Below are positions 41,488 to 50,888 of a DNA stretch of 64,000 nt, piece after piece (the first letter of the stretch is position 1; each line of letters begins with the position of its first letter). Position numbers and translations under genes: made by a program. This DNA comes from Acidobacteria bacterium Mor1 (GTDB taxonomy: Bacteria > Acidobacteriota > Polarisedimenticolia > Polarisedimenticolales > Polarisedimenticolaceae): positions 2,048,487 to 2,112,486 of the forward strand of contig CP011806.1 in the NCBI GenBank assembly GCA_001664505.1. The letters are read 5' to 3'. The notes beneath the pieces are model-generated. The model worked only from the letters and a program-made list of their open reading frames with translations, was not told where the DNA came from and searched no databases.

Positions 41488-44088
41488 GTGGATATCGCCC
41501 GCTGGACCCGGATCCAGCAGATCTTCGACGCCGCCCGCCAACGTCCGTTGAGCGAACGGGACGCCTACGTGCGCACCGAATGCGCCGGCGACGGGGAACT
41601 GGCCCGTGAAGTGCTGGCGCTGCTGGCCGAAGACGAGGAGCAGGGTTCGCCGCTGGACGGAGGGCCGGGCGCGTGGGCCGGCGACATCCTCGACGATCGC
41701 GGCGTCCCCGCGACGATCGGGCCCTACCGCATCGAGAAGCTCCTGGGCGAAGGCGGTATGGGAGTGGTCTACCTCGCCCGGCGCGACGACCTGGACCATC
41801 TGGTGGCGATCAAGCTGCTGCGCGACGCCCGGCTGTCGAAGAGTCGACGCGACCGTTTCCTGCGGGAGCAGCGGGTGCTGGCCGGGTTGACCCATCCGTC
41901 GATCTGCCGGCTGCATGACGCAGGGGTGCTGGCCGACGGAACGCCCTATTTCGTCATGGAGTACGTCGACGGACTGCCGCTGACCGAATACTGCCGGCGC
42001 AACCGCCTCGGCCTGGAACGGCGCCTACTTCTGTTGCGCAAGATTGCCGACGCGGTGCGCCACGCCCATCGCCGGGCGTTGATTCACCGGGACCTCAAGC
42101 CGTCCAACGTCCTGGTGCTGCGTGGCCCCCAGGATGAAGAAGCGACGGTGCGGCTGCTGGACTTCGGGATCGCCAAACAGATCGAAACGGCGGCCCAGGC
42201 ACCCACCGAAACCGCCGCGGGGATGATGACCCCCGCCTACGCCGCGCCGGAGCAGCTCGCCATGGAGCCGGTCGGCGTCTACACCGACGTCTACGCCCTG
42301 GGCGTATTGCTGTACGAACTGCTGACCGGTGAGCTTCCTCACGATGTGGCCGGGCTGGCCCCCTTCGCCGCCGCCCAGACGGTGCTTTCCCAGGACCCGA
42401 TTCGCCCCTCCCAACGGGTTCGCCGGGCAGCGGAGGCGCCTGCCTTCACCGCCGACATCGGACGGCTCGCCTGGGGCGACCTGGATGTCCTTTGCCTCAA
42501 GGCGATTCAGCGGGACCCGGAACGCCGCTATCCCACCGTCGACGGGTTGATTCGCGACCTCGATCACTTTCTCGCCGGACAGCCCCTCGAAGCCCGGCCG
42601 GACAACGTCGGCTACCGTTTGCGCAAGTTCGTGACCCGCAACCGCACCGCGGTGATCGCCGGTACCGCGGTCACGGTCACCGCCGCGACCCTGCTCACCC
42701 TCAACACCGTGCAGCTTTCGCGGGCCCGGGACGCGGCGGTCGAAGAAGCGTCCCGCACCCAACGCGTCCAGCAGTTCCTGATCGATCTGCTGCAGGGGGG
42801 TGACGAGGCAGCGGGCCCCCGAGACGGACTGAAGGTCACGACATTGCTCGAACGAGGTGAGCGGGAAGTCGGAACCCTGGACGGCAAGCCCCGGATCCAG
42901 GCGGAGGTGATGCACACGCTGGGGGGCGTTTACCGCACCATGGGCCGGCTGGAACGATCGGAGTCCCTGCTGCGAAGAGCGCTGGAACAGCGCAGGAACG
43001 AACTCGGCGCCACCGACCCTGAAGTCGCCGAAACTCTCGCCGAGCTCGGCCTGGCACTGGCGGACCGTGGAGAGCTGGAAGCAGCGGAGCAGCACGTGCG
43101 AGAGGCTCTGGGAATCGTGACCGGGAACCTCGCCCCCGATCACCCGCGCCATGCCGCGGTGCTCCAGGCATTGGCCAGCGTCCTGATCGACCGCGGCGCT
43201 TACGAGCCGGCGATTGAACAGGCCCGCAAGGCGGCGGCGATTCAGGAGCGAAACGGAGATATCGGCGGGCGCCTCGAGAGCCTGGGCTACGAAGCCAACG
43301 CCCACTTCTACCTGGGCGACTACGAGACCTCGGACAGCCTCAATCGTGAGCTGCTGGCCATGACCGCAGACCACCGGGGCGAGGAGCACCCGTCCTATGC
43401 CACCTGCCTGATCAACCTGGCGGCCACCCGGCGCTGGCTGGGCTACCTCGACGAAGCCGAGGCGCTCTACCGGCAGGCACTCCGGATCAACGAGGACTTC
43501 CACGGCCCGGATCACATCGTCGCCGCCTCGAACCGCACGTTGCTCGGAGCGGTCCTGGCCGATCAAGGCCGCCCGGAGGAGGCCCGGGAGCTACTGGTCG
43601 AAGCCCTGGCGATCAACGAGGCGACCTACGGCACCGGCGGCTACGAAGTCGCCCTGGTGCTGAACAAGCTGGCACTCCTGGACCTCAACCGGGGCGATCT
43701 CGATGCGGCCGAGGCCGGCTTCCGGCGAGAGCTCGAGATTTATCGAAGCGTCGTCGGCGACACCCATGCCTCGGTGGCGACCGGGTGGTCCAACCTGGCG
43801 ACCATCGCGTTCCGCCGGGGCAACCCCGCCAGCGCCGAGACCCTGCTGCGGCGATCCCTCGGGATCTATCTCGAGGCCCTGGGCCCGGCGCACATAGATG
43901 TCGCCTTCGTCAAGATCAAGCTGGGCCGGCTTTTGGTCGATGCCGGCCGCCACGCTGAGGCGATCCCCGAACTGGTTTCCGGCATCGAGATTCTGGAAGC
44001 GCAGGCCAACCCCTCCCTGAGCTGGATCGAAGCCGGCAAGGCTGCGCTACAGAAGGCACGGCAAGAAAACGGCGAGCCGGTGGGCTGA
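41488..44088 (+). CDS. Membrane Ser/Thr protein kinase with TPR domain
   Basis: This protein is 866 aa. A short N-terminal segment (WTRIQQIFDAARQRPLSERDAYV) leads to a kinase domain from about residue 76: LGEGGMGVVYLAR (Gly loop), VAIKLL (Lys), HRDLKPSNVLV (catalytic loop), LLDFGIAK (Mg site) and TPAYAAPEQ (activation-segment end). One TM helix (about 387-405, AGTAVTVTAATLLTLNTV) and about 400 residues of TPRs follow. The kinase faces the cytoplasm and the TPRs lie outside. GTG start directly after the sigma stop. All catalytic residues are present. Confidence 0.93.
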   Translation: MDIARWTRIQQIFDAARQRPLSERDAYVRTECAGDGELAREVLALLAEDEEQGSPLDGGPGAWAGDILDDRGVPATIGPYRIEKLLGEGGMGVVYLARRDDLDHLVAIKLLRDARLSKSRRDRFLREQRVLAGLTHPSICRLHDAGVLADGTPYFVMEYVDGLPLTEYCRRNRLGLERRLLLLRKIADAVRHAHRRALIHRDLKPSNVLVLRGPQDEEATVRLLDFGIAKQIETAAQAPTETAAGMMTPAYAAPEQLAMEPVGVYTDVYALGVLLYELLTGELPHDVAGLAPFAAAQTVLSQDPIRPSQRVRRAAEAPAFTADIGRLAWGDLDVLCLKAIQRDPERRYPTVDGLIRDLDHFLAGQPLEARPDNVGYRLRKFVTRNRTAVIAGTAVTVTAATLLTLNTVQLSRARDAAVEEASRTQRVQQFLIDLLQGGDEAAGPRDGLKVTTLLERGEREVGTLDGKPRIQAEVMHTLGGVYRTMGRLERSESLLRRALEQRRNELGATDPEVAETLAELGLALADRGELEAAEQHVREALGIVTGNLAPDHPRHAAVLQALASVLIDRGAYEPAIEQARKAAAIQERNGDIGGRLESLGYEANAHFYLGDYETSDSLNRELLAMTADHRGEEHPSYATCLINLAATRRWLGYLDEAEALYRQALRINEDFHGPDHIVAASNRTLLGAVLADQGRPEEARELLVEALAINEATYGTGGYEVALVLNKLALLDLNRGDLDAAEAGFRRELEIYRSVVGDTHASVATGWSNLATIAFRRGNPASAETLLRRSLGIYLEALGPAHIDVAFVKIKLGRLLVDAGRHAEAIPELVSGIEILEAQANPSLSWIEAGKAALQKARQENGEPVG

Positions 44089-44094
44089 GCGGCA

Positions 44095-44388
44095 TCAACC
44101 GCCGGACATGGCGACGAAGCAGGAAACCGGCATGCCGACGAACAGCAGAAGGCCCGCGTAGAGGATGTAGCGGCCGACCCCCGGCTTCGAGCTGACGAAC
44201 CGTTCAACGAATTCCGCTTCGCTCATCTGGGCATCCGGGGACTCCGGTGCGGTGCGTTGGAGTCTGCCGTAGGCAGCCCGGCCCTTGCGCTCGCCCACTC
44301 CGCGGTTGTGCCAGCTGAATGCCATGTTGCTCTTGATCACCACGTAGATCGTCGCGAGAAAGACGGCAAGAATCAGGATCAGTCCCAT
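44095..44388 (-). CDS. Small two-helix membrane protein
   Basis: This 97-aa protein has an N-terminal helix (LILILAVFLATIYVVI) and a C-terminal helix (YILYAGLLLFVGMPVSCFVAM) flanking a charged loop (SEAEFVERFVSSKPGVG). GGAGGT precedes the ATG at 44388. I do not recognise it. It converges with the kinase, with 6 bases between the stops. Confidence 0.65.
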   Translation of the reverse strand: MGLILILAVFLATIYVVIKSNMAFSWHNRGVGERKGRAAYGRLQRTAPESPDAQMSEAEFVERFVSSKPGVGRYILYAGLLLFVGMPVSCFVAMSGG

Positions 44389-44504
44389 GGTGCACCTCCG
44401 GTGACACTCCGGAACGCCGTGTTCCGGGCCGGCAGCCGTTTCTTGCCACCGGAGATGCACTACGCGAACCGTCGGCGAGCCCCCTCATGGCCCGCCGTTT
44501 TTTT

Positions 44505-45362
44505 TCAGGGAGTCGACGGGTCGGGCATGACGTAGCGCAGGCTCTCGTTGGCGTAGCGAGGCACGAAGGGGAGCCCGGCCGGCGGGTCGGTCAAGATCCA
44601 GTAGGCTCCGCCGGCCTTGTCCTCGCCGCCGGGCGAGGAGATCTCACCGGTTCCGAGTTCCGCCCAATCCACGTCGACATTCCACGCGTACGTGTCATGG
44701 CCGGTAAGCTCCCGGCGGCCGGTAGTGCGGGCGATCATGCGGTAGAAGGTCGGCGTCCCGTCGGCCGGCGAGAGGAACGCCACCGCGAACCGGGACCGAT
44801 AGCCCTCGGCCAGGGGCAGCGCGGCCAGCACCAACCCGGCGGTGGAGGCGTCGAAGAGCGGAAGCGGCAGCTCCCCTTCCTCCTTCTCGACAGTTCCGTC
44901 CAATGCCTCGCGGGTCAGGCGGTAGGCGTGCTCTTCGAACTCGACGACGAACCAACGGGCGAAACCGACCTGTTTCAGCCGGTCCAGCACCGGCTGCGGC
45001 GTCTCGTCCCCCAGCCGGCGCTCGATCCGGCGGGGCGCCAGGGTCCGGGCGTCCAGGGTCACCGTTGTGGTCGCCTGCCAACCCTTGTGACGAAAGGTCT
45101 GGGTCCGCACCCACGTATCCCCCGCCCGGCTCAGGGTCTCGTCGATCCGGCTCCCCCGGTCGAACCACTCCCCTCCACGGAACAGGAGCTCCTCCCAGGT
45201 GTACTCGAAGGGCCGCAGCGCATCGCCGCGCAGCGCCGGATCTCCGGGGCGAAGATCCTGCTCTCCTGCCGAGACCGCGGTCGCCAGGCAACAGAGAAAC
45301 AACATCACACCGACGGCGGGAAGCCCTCCGGGCACTTTCGTGAGAATCGGACGTCTGGACAT
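44505..45362 (-). CDS. Exported protein resembling DUF3108
   Basis: This is a 285-aa protein with a signal peptide (VGVMLFLCCLATAVSAGE). The mature beta-rich domain (ALRPFEYTWEELLF, QTFRHKGWQATTTVTLDA, YRSRFAVAFLSPADGTPTF, HDTYAWNVDVDW) resembles DUF3108-type outer-envelope proteins, with moderate confidence. AAGGAG precedes the ATG at 45362. It is divergent from the CadC-like regulator gene, with a 195-base gap, and could be its target. Confidence 0.65.
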   Translation of the reverse strand: MSRRPILTKVPGGLPAVGVMLFLCCLATAVSAGEQDLRPGDPALRGDALRPFEYTWEELLFRGGEWFDRGSRIDETLSRAGDTWVRTQTFRHKGWQATTTVTLDARTLAPRRIERRLGDETPQPVLDRLKQVGFARWFVVEFEEHAYRLTREALDGTVEKEEGELPLPLFDASTAGLVLAALPLAEGYRSRFAVAFLSPADGTPTFYRMIARTTGRRELTGHDTYAWNVDVDWAELGTGEISSPGGEDKAGGAYWILTDPPAGLPFVPRYANESLRYVMPDPSTP

Positions 45363-45557
45363 GGCGTACTCCTTTTCGCTCGAGAAACGGAGCCGCTTTG
45401 TACGGTCGCCGGCGTGAAACCGCGACTGAGATGGCGATGACTTCGGACTGAGCCCGCAAGCCCTTTCACGACAACGTTTAGACCCGACACTGATTTCCGG
45501 TTCCAAAGCCGCTTCGATGTGGTCCGAAAACCCTCGCGCAACGTATTAAACCGGTGC

Positions 45558-47432
45558 ATGCACTATCGATTCGGACAGTTCGAACTGAACGCCGGCGAGC
45601 CCGAACTCCGCCGGCGCGGGCGGATACAGAACGTGCCGGCCCAACCCCTGCGCCTCTTGCAACTGCTGGTCTCCCGGGCCGGCCGGGAGGTCTCCCGGGA
45701 AACGATCATCGCCGAGATCTGGTCCGATGGGACGTCGGTCGCTTTCGATACGGCGATCCACACCCTGATTCGCCAACTCCGCGAAGTGCTGGGGGACAAC
45801 GCCCGGAGCCCGACGTTCATCGAGACCCTGCCCAGGCGGGGCTATCGCTTCATCGCACCGGTCGAGCAGTTCCCCGCGGGTTCCGCGGGTGCACCGCAGG
45901 CCGCGTCTCCGCCGGTTGCGGACACCTCTCCCTCGCTGACCGCTTTCGTTCGCGAGAACCGGCGCCGGGCCGGGCTCGCCGTGGCGCTGAGCATCCTCGG
46001 CCTGCTGGCCATGATCCTCTCCGCCTTCCGTCCCGGCGACCAGCGGCCGTTGCGCCAGGCGGGCGGCGTCGCGACGGTCGCGTTGCTGCCCCTTCGAATC
46101 GACGGGCTCGACGCGGCGCCGGGCTTGACCGAGCAACTGATCGACTCCCTCGGCCGAATCGAAGCACGGGGCCTGCGCATCGCGGAAGCCGGAAGCACCT
46201 GGCAGCTCGGCCGGGGAGATTCCCGCGACCGCGCCGCCCTCTTCGGCATCGACTATCTGATCGAATGCCGGGGTAGCCTGAGAGGAGACCGGATCGAGGG
46301 CACCCTGGAGCTTCATGAGACCCGCAGGCGCAAGGTACTTCGCGCCGAACGGTTCACCCTTGGCGCCGAGGACCTGGAACCGCTCGAGCGGGCGCTGGCC
46401 AGTCGCATCGCCGGAAGCCTCGCGGCGGCCCTGGAGTCACCGGTCTCGCCAGGGCAAGCGATGCTTCACGGCCCCGCGAGCTACCGCGCGCTGATCGAGG
46501 CTCAGTACCTGTTGCGGCTCGGCGATCGGGAGAGCGTGGCCCGGGCGGTCGAGCGGTTGCGCAGCGGGCTGTCCGATGATTCCGAGTCGGCGTCCCTCCA
46601 CGCCTGGCTCGCGCTGGCTCTGGGACGACAGGCCTTCAGCTCGGTCCCGGTTCCCCCGGGATTGATCCGTGAGGCGGATCACGCGGCCCGGCGCGCCGAA
46701 GAGCTGGATCGTGAGTCCCTTACGCCCCGTTTGGCCCGGGCGTTCACCGCGCTCTATCTGCAGCGACAGCCCGAGGTGGCGCGACAGGCCCTGGAGCGCG
46801 CCCTCGAGATCGACCCGGGTTCGGCGGAAGCCCACCGGCTTCGAGCCGCCGAGCGGGCGATCGCGGGACACACCCTCCAAGCCCTGGATCATGCCCGGAT
46901 CGCCCGCGACCTCGATCCGCTCAACATGGCGGTCCGCGGAGACGTCTGCTGGTACGAGCTCTACGCCGATCGCTTCGCCGAGGCGATCGTGGAGTGCCGC
47001 CGCGCTCTGGATCTGGAGCCGGAGGATGGCTGGAGCCTGATGGGCCTCGCCGTAGCCCTGGAGCACAGCGGCAAATCTCACGAGGCGGCGGGAGTCCTGG
47101 CCCGTAGCTTCCGTGTGCCTGCCGAGGTGGAGCGAAAAGCCCTGGAGCAAGCGGATCCGGCCACCTGGATCTGGGGCAGGCTGGCGGAAAGCTACTTCTC
47201 CGGCCGCGCGGCGGACCGGGTCGACGGCTTCCTGGCGGCGGTGCTCTGCGCAGGCGCCGGCGATACCGATCGCGCCATCGCCATGTTGGCGCTGGCCGAG
47301 AAACAGCGCAGCGGTTGGCTCCCCTTCCTCGGTGTCGATCCCCGTTTGGATCCGGTGCGGGAACACCCCGGCTACCTCGAGATTTCCGCGAAGTCGAGGA
47401 AACCTACGCCTCCGGTTGCTTCTAGTATCTAG
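45558..47432 (+). CDS. CadC-like membrane transcription regulator with TPR domain
   Basis: This protein is about 624 aa. The N-terminal winged helix (residues 1-100: YRFGQFELNAGEPELRR, QPLRLLQLLVSRAGREVSRE, TAIHTLIRQLREVLGD, FIETLPRRGYRFIAPV) is of the OmpR/CadC type. A linker and one TM helix (about 137-157, GLAVALSILGLLAMILSAF) lead to a FlgO-like or TolB-like segment (VATVALLPLRIDGLDAAPGL) and C-terminal TPRs (AYLDREAL-like ALEIDPGSAEAHRL, ALDLEPEDGWSLMGLA). It binds DNA inside and senses outside. The start at 45558 matches the family; GTG at 45555 is an alternative. The kinase at 47472 is 39 bases downstream. Confidence 0.88.
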   Translation: MHYRFGQFELNAGEPELRRRGRIQNVPAQPLRLLQLLVSRAGREVSRETIIAEIWSDGTSVAFDTAIHTLIRQLREVLGDNARSPTFIETLPRRGYRFIAPVEQFPAGSAGAPQAASPPVADTSPSLTAFVRENRRRAGLAVALSILGLLAMILSAFRPGDQRPLRQAGGVATVALLPLRIDGLDAAPGLTEQLIDSLGRIEARGLRIAEAGSTWQLGRGDSRDRAALFGIDYLIECRGSLRGDRIEGTLELHETRRRKVLRAERFTLGAEDLEPLERALASRIAGSLAAALESPVSPGQAMLHGPASYRALIEAQYLLRLGDRESVARAVERLRSGLSDDSESASLHAWLALALGRQAFSSVPVPPGLIREADHAARRAEELDRESLTPRLARAFTALYLQRQPEVARQALERALEIDPGSAEAHRLRAAERAIAGHTLQALDHARIARDLDPLNMAVRGDVCWYELYADRFAEAIVECRRALDLEPEDGWSLMGLAVALEHSGKSHEAAGVLARSFRVPAEVERKALEQADPATWIWGRLAESYFSGRAADRVDGFLAAVLCAGAGDTDRAIAMLALAEKQRSGWLPFLGVDPRLDPVREHPGYLEISAKSRKPTPPVASSI

Positions 47433-47449
47433 TGTCCCGCACGGGACAC
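47432..47449. promoter_or_regulatory. Inverted repeat between regulator and kinase
   Basis: GTGTCCCG-CA-CGGGACAC begins on the last base of the CadC-like gene's TAG stop and lies 22 bases before the kinase GTG. It could be an operator, an attenuator hairpin or an RNA stabiliser. No T run follows. Confidence 0.4.
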
Positions 47450-47471
47450 CCGGGCGACGCGGAGGAGAGTG

Positions 47472-49913
47472 GTGGCCGAGAAACCGATCTGCCCCGAATG
47501 CGGGGCTGCCTTGCCGGGAGAGGATTCCCTCTGCGAGGCGTGCCTGCTGCGGCGAGGCCTGGAAGCCTCCGCGCCGCTCTCCCCGACACCCCGCCCCTCG
47601 GATCCCGGCCCCTCGGCGACATCCCCCGAACGCATCGGTCCCTACCGCATCCTGCGCCGGCTAGGCGAAGGGGGCATGGGTGTGGTCTACCTCGCCCGGC
47701 AAGAAGAAGAGCTGCAGCGGGACGTGGCGATCAAGCTGATCAAGCACGGGGTCGACTCCCAGGAGGTCCTGGCTCGCTTCGAGATCGAGCGCCAGGCGAT
47801 GGCGCTGATGAACCATCCCGGCATCGCCCGGGCGATCGATGCGGGAACCTCCGACCGTGGCGAGCCCTATTTCGTCATGGAGTACGTCGACGGGGAACCG
47901 ATCACCCACTACTGCGACCGGCGGCGGCTGGATACCCGCTCCCGCCTGCGGCTGTTCGTCGATCTCTGTGAAGCGGTCCAGCACGCCCATCGCCGCGGAG
48001 TGATCCACCGGGATCTCAAACCGTCCAACGTGCTCGTCGCCGAAACCGACGGCCGGCCGGTCCCCAAGGTCATCGACTTCGGCGTGGCCAAGGCGACCTC
48101 CCAGCATCAGCTGGCGTGGAACGTCTTCACCCAGATGGGGCACCTGATCGGAACACCCGAGTACATGAGCCCGGAGCAGGCGGACATCACCGGCTACGAC
48201 GTCGATACCCGCAGCGACGTCTTCTCGCTGGGAGTCATGCTCTACGAGTTGCTGGTCGGGCGCACGCCCCACGACGGCAGATCGCTGAGAGACGCGGGGC
48301 TGGCTGCCATGCTCCGCGAGATCCGAGAAACCGATCCCCCCCGGCTGACGGCGAGAGTCTCGCCGGTGGGCCAGGGCGGACGCACGGTCGCGCGGGATCG
48401 TGCGACCGACCCCGCCGGTCTCGCGCGGGACCTGCGAGGCGAGGTCGAGTGGATCGTCATGCGCGCTCTGGCCAAGGACCGGGATCGGCGGTTCGGCTCC
48501 CCTCGCGAGCTGGCCGAAGATATCGAGCGCTATCTCGAAAACCGCCCGGTTCGGTCGGGCCCGCCTGGAGCCGGCTACCGGCTGCGCAAATTCGTCAAGC
48601 GTCATCGTCTCGGAGTGGGTATCGGCGCGGCAGCGCTGGTCACCCTCCTGGCCTTTACGGCGGTCACCACGGTTCAATCGCGGCAGATCGCTGCGGAACG
48701 GGACAAGGCCGAGCTCGAGGCCGAGACCGCCGGGCACATCGCCGATTTCATGACCGGACTCTTTCGCACGAGCCGGCCCGACGAGGCGCGCGGGCGCCGG
48801 GTCACCGCCCGGGAGTTGCTGGACAAGGGAGCGCGCAAGATCCGCGCCGATCTTCGCGACGACGAAGAGCTCCGGGCGCGGCTGTTGACCGTGATGGGCA
48901 ACTCCTACCGGAGTCTGGGCCTGCTCGAAGAGGCCGAACCGCTGCTGGACGACGCGCTACGGATCCGCGAGACGCAACCGGGCACTCCCCGGCTACGCTC
49001 GCTCACGAATCTGGGCAATCTCTATGGCGACATGGGACGCTACGACGAGGCGGAGACGTTGCTCGCGGAAGCGGCTGCGGAGTTCGGCGAGCAACTGGGG
49101 CCGGGCCACACCGACACCCTCGAGAGCCGCGCGGCCCTTGCGGCCCTGCGGCTCCTCCGCGGGGAGTACAACGAGGCGCTCGCCGAGTACGAGGCGATCC
49201 ACGAGGCCCGGCAGCGGACCCTCGGCGTGGACGCTCCGAAAACACTCGACGCGCTCGGAGCCATTGCCGCAGCCCGCTCACAGATCGGGCACCACGACGA
49301 AGCGGCTGCGACCTACGAGAACATCCTCGAAATCCAGCGAAGCTCCCGCGGGTCCGATCATCCCGACACCCTGTCGGCGATGAACAACCTGGCGGCAGCC
49401 TATGTCCCCGCCGGCCGGGACGCCGAAGCCGAGGCCCTGTTCGCCGAAGCGCTCGACGTCCAGAAGAGCGTTCTCGGCGCCGAACACCCCGACACGCTGA
49501 GGACCCGCACGAACCTGGCGCAGCTGATGCTCAAGGGCCGGCGCTATGACGAGGCGGAACCGGAACTGATCGCGTTGATCGATCTGAAACGGCAGGTGCT
49601 GGGTGAGGACCATCCTTCGACCGCTCACGCGCGCCAGCTCCTGGCCGGGGCCTACGCCGGAACGGGCCGGTTCGAGCTGGCCGCCCCGCTGTTCGACGAA
49701 GTGGTGGCGGCCCAGGCCCGTCTTCTCGGCATGGATCACCTGCAAACCCGGCAGGCTCAGTTCAATCAGGCCTACGTCTACCTCCAGACCGGCCGGGTCG
49801 GCGAGGCCCGGGCCAACTTTGCGGCCATCGCCGACTACTGCAGCCGGGAGCTGTCCCCCGAGCACGACTTCTGCCGGGCCAACAGCCGGGCACTGCAAGC
49901 GGTCGGCAGCTAG
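47472..49913 (+). CDS. Membrane Ser/Thr protein kinase with N-terminal zinc ribbon and TPR domain
   Basis: This protein is about 813 aa. It begins with a zinc ribbon (CPECGAALPGEDSLCEACLL), then a kinase domain from about residue 55: LGEGGMGVVYLAR, VAIKLIKHG, HRDLKPSNVLV, VIDFGVAK, GTPEYMSPEQ. One TM helix (about 380-400, GIGAAALVTLLAFTAVTTV) and a long TPR domain follow, with repeats such as HPDTLSAMNNLAAAYVPAGR and HPDTLRTRTNLAQLMLKGR (kinesin-light-chain style). The GTG at 47472 lies 4 bases after GGAGGAG; an adjacent GTG at 47469 is an alternative. It probably acts with the CadC-like regulator upstream. Confidence 0.92.
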   Translation: MAEKPICPECGAALPGEDSLCEACLLRRGLEASAPLSPTPRPSDPGPSATSPERIGPYRILRRLGEGGMGVVYLARQEEELQRDVAIKLIKHGVDSQEVLARFEIERQAMALMNHPGIARAIDAGTSDRGEPYFVMEYVDGEPITHYCDRRRLDTRSRLRLFVDLCEAVQHAHRRGVIHRDLKPSNVLVAETDGRPVPKVIDFGVAKATSQHQLAWNVFTQMGHLIGTPEYMSPEQADITGYDVDTRSDVFSLGVMLYELLVGRTPHDGRSLRDAGLAAMLREIRETDPPRLTARVSPVGQGGRTVARDRATDPAGLARDLRGEVEWIVMRALAKDRDRRFGSPRELAEDIERYLENRPVRSGPPGAGYRLRKFVKRHRLGVGIGAAALVTLLAFTAVTTVQSRQIAAERDKAELEAETAGHIADFMTGLFRTSRPDEARGRRVTARELLDKGARKIRADLRDDEELRARLLTVMGNSYRSLGLLEEAEPLLDDALRIRETQPGTPRLRSLTNLGNLYGDMGRYDEAETLLAEAAAEFGEQLGPGHTDTLESRAALAALRLLRGEYNEALAEYEAIHEARQRTLGVDAPKTLDALGAIAAARSQIGHHDEAAATYENILEIQRSSRGSDHPDTLSAMNNLAAAYVPAGRDAEAEALFAEALDVQKSVLGAEHPDTLRTRTNLAQLMLKGRRYDEAEPELIALIDLKRQVLGEDHPSTAHARQLLAGAYAGTGRFELAAPLFDEVVAAQARLLGMDHLQTRQAQFNQAYVYLQTGRVGEARANFAAIADYCSRELSPEHDFCRANSRALQAVGS

Positions 49914-49987
49914 CAACCGGGGCCTGCCCGGCAGGGCGTTGCCGCCCCGGCAACCGGGGTAGAATCGGGGGCTTCACGGAGCCTCCG

Positions 49988-50827
49988 ATGCAATACACCC
50001 CCTGGGTACCGCAATCCGAACCGTTGGCCGCGTGCATCGACACGATGTTCGTCCTCGAGAACTATCGTCCGGAGCATGCGCGGGAACGGATCGTGCCCGA
50101 CGCAACGGTCACCCTGGTGATGGAACTCGATGGACGGCCGAGACACGTCTACGAACCCGGCACCGACCGGATCCGGCAAACATTCCGGGGCGCGTGGCTC
50201 TCGGGAGTGCACCGGCACTTCATCACCATCGGGGACACGAACTTCGACTCCACCCTGATGGCCACCCGGTTCAAGCTCGGCGGCGCCCGGCCATTGCTCC
50301 CGGCCGACCTCGAGGACCTGAACGACCGGGTCGTTCCGGCAGAGGAGTTGTTCGGTGACGCGATCCACCGGTTGCGCGACGAGATCCTCGCGCAGGAAGA
50401 CTCGGCGGCTCGACTGGCGCGAATGGCCTGCTTCTGGGAAGGCCGTCACGACCCGGAGCAACAGCCGCCGGAGGCAGCCGCGACCGCCGTCGCGACCCTG
50501 GTCGAATCCCCGGCAGAGGTGTCCATCGCCGACCTTGCCCACCACGCGGCGGTCTCCCCCAAGCATCTGCTGACGCTGTTCCGACGCCACGTAGGGCCGA
50601 CCCCCAAACAGCTGCAGCGCATTCTGCGCTTCTACCGGGTCTTCGAACGCCTGCAGGCGGGGCAGGTCCAGGACTGGGCGGAGTTGAGCCTGGAGTTGGG
50701 CTATGCCGACCAGTCTCACTTCATCCGTGAGTTCACCCGCTTCTCCGGCTACCGGCCGGCGGAGTTCGCCCGCAGAGATTCGGACCGGCCGAACTTCTTC
50801 CCCGAGGACGACGGGGACGGCCGGTAA
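49988..50827 (+). CDS. AraC-family transcription regulator
   Basis: This is a 279-aa protein. The N-terminal part (MQYTPWVPQSEPLAACIDTMFVLE ... RFKLGGARPLL) is the DUF6597-type sensing domain, and the C-terminal two helix-turn-helix motifs are VSIADLAHHAAVSPKHLLTLFRRHVGPTPKQ and DWAELSLELGYADQSHFIREFTRFSGYRPAEF. GGAG precedes the ATG. TAGAAT at 49960 may be its -10. The ligand is unknown; the adjacent SRPBCC gene (50889), only 61 bases downstream, may be co-regulated. Confidence 0.9.
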   Translation: MQYTPWVPQSEPLAACIDTMFVLENYRPEHARERIVPDATVTLVMELDGRPRHVYEPGTDRIRQTFRGAWLSGVHRHFITIGDTNFDSTLMATRFKLGGARPLLPADLEDLNDRVVPAEELFGDAIHRLRDEILAQEDSAARLARMACFWEGRHDPEQQPPEAAATAVATLVESPAEVSIADLAHHAAVSPKHLLTLFRRHVGPTPKQLQRILRFYRVFERLQAGQVQDWAELSLELGYADQSHFIREFTRFSGYRPAEFARRDSDRPNFFPEDDGDGR

Positions 50828-50888
50828 GAAATATCCAATCCCCGCCCGCGACTCTCGTCTAGGCTTAGCCTCTTTGCGGAGGTGATCG

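Noticed and set aside
44490-44510. Run of eight T residues near the stop of the 44505 gene
   Set aside because: On the plus strand there is no GC-rich stem directly before it and no plus-strand gene ends nearby; on the minus strand it is an A run.
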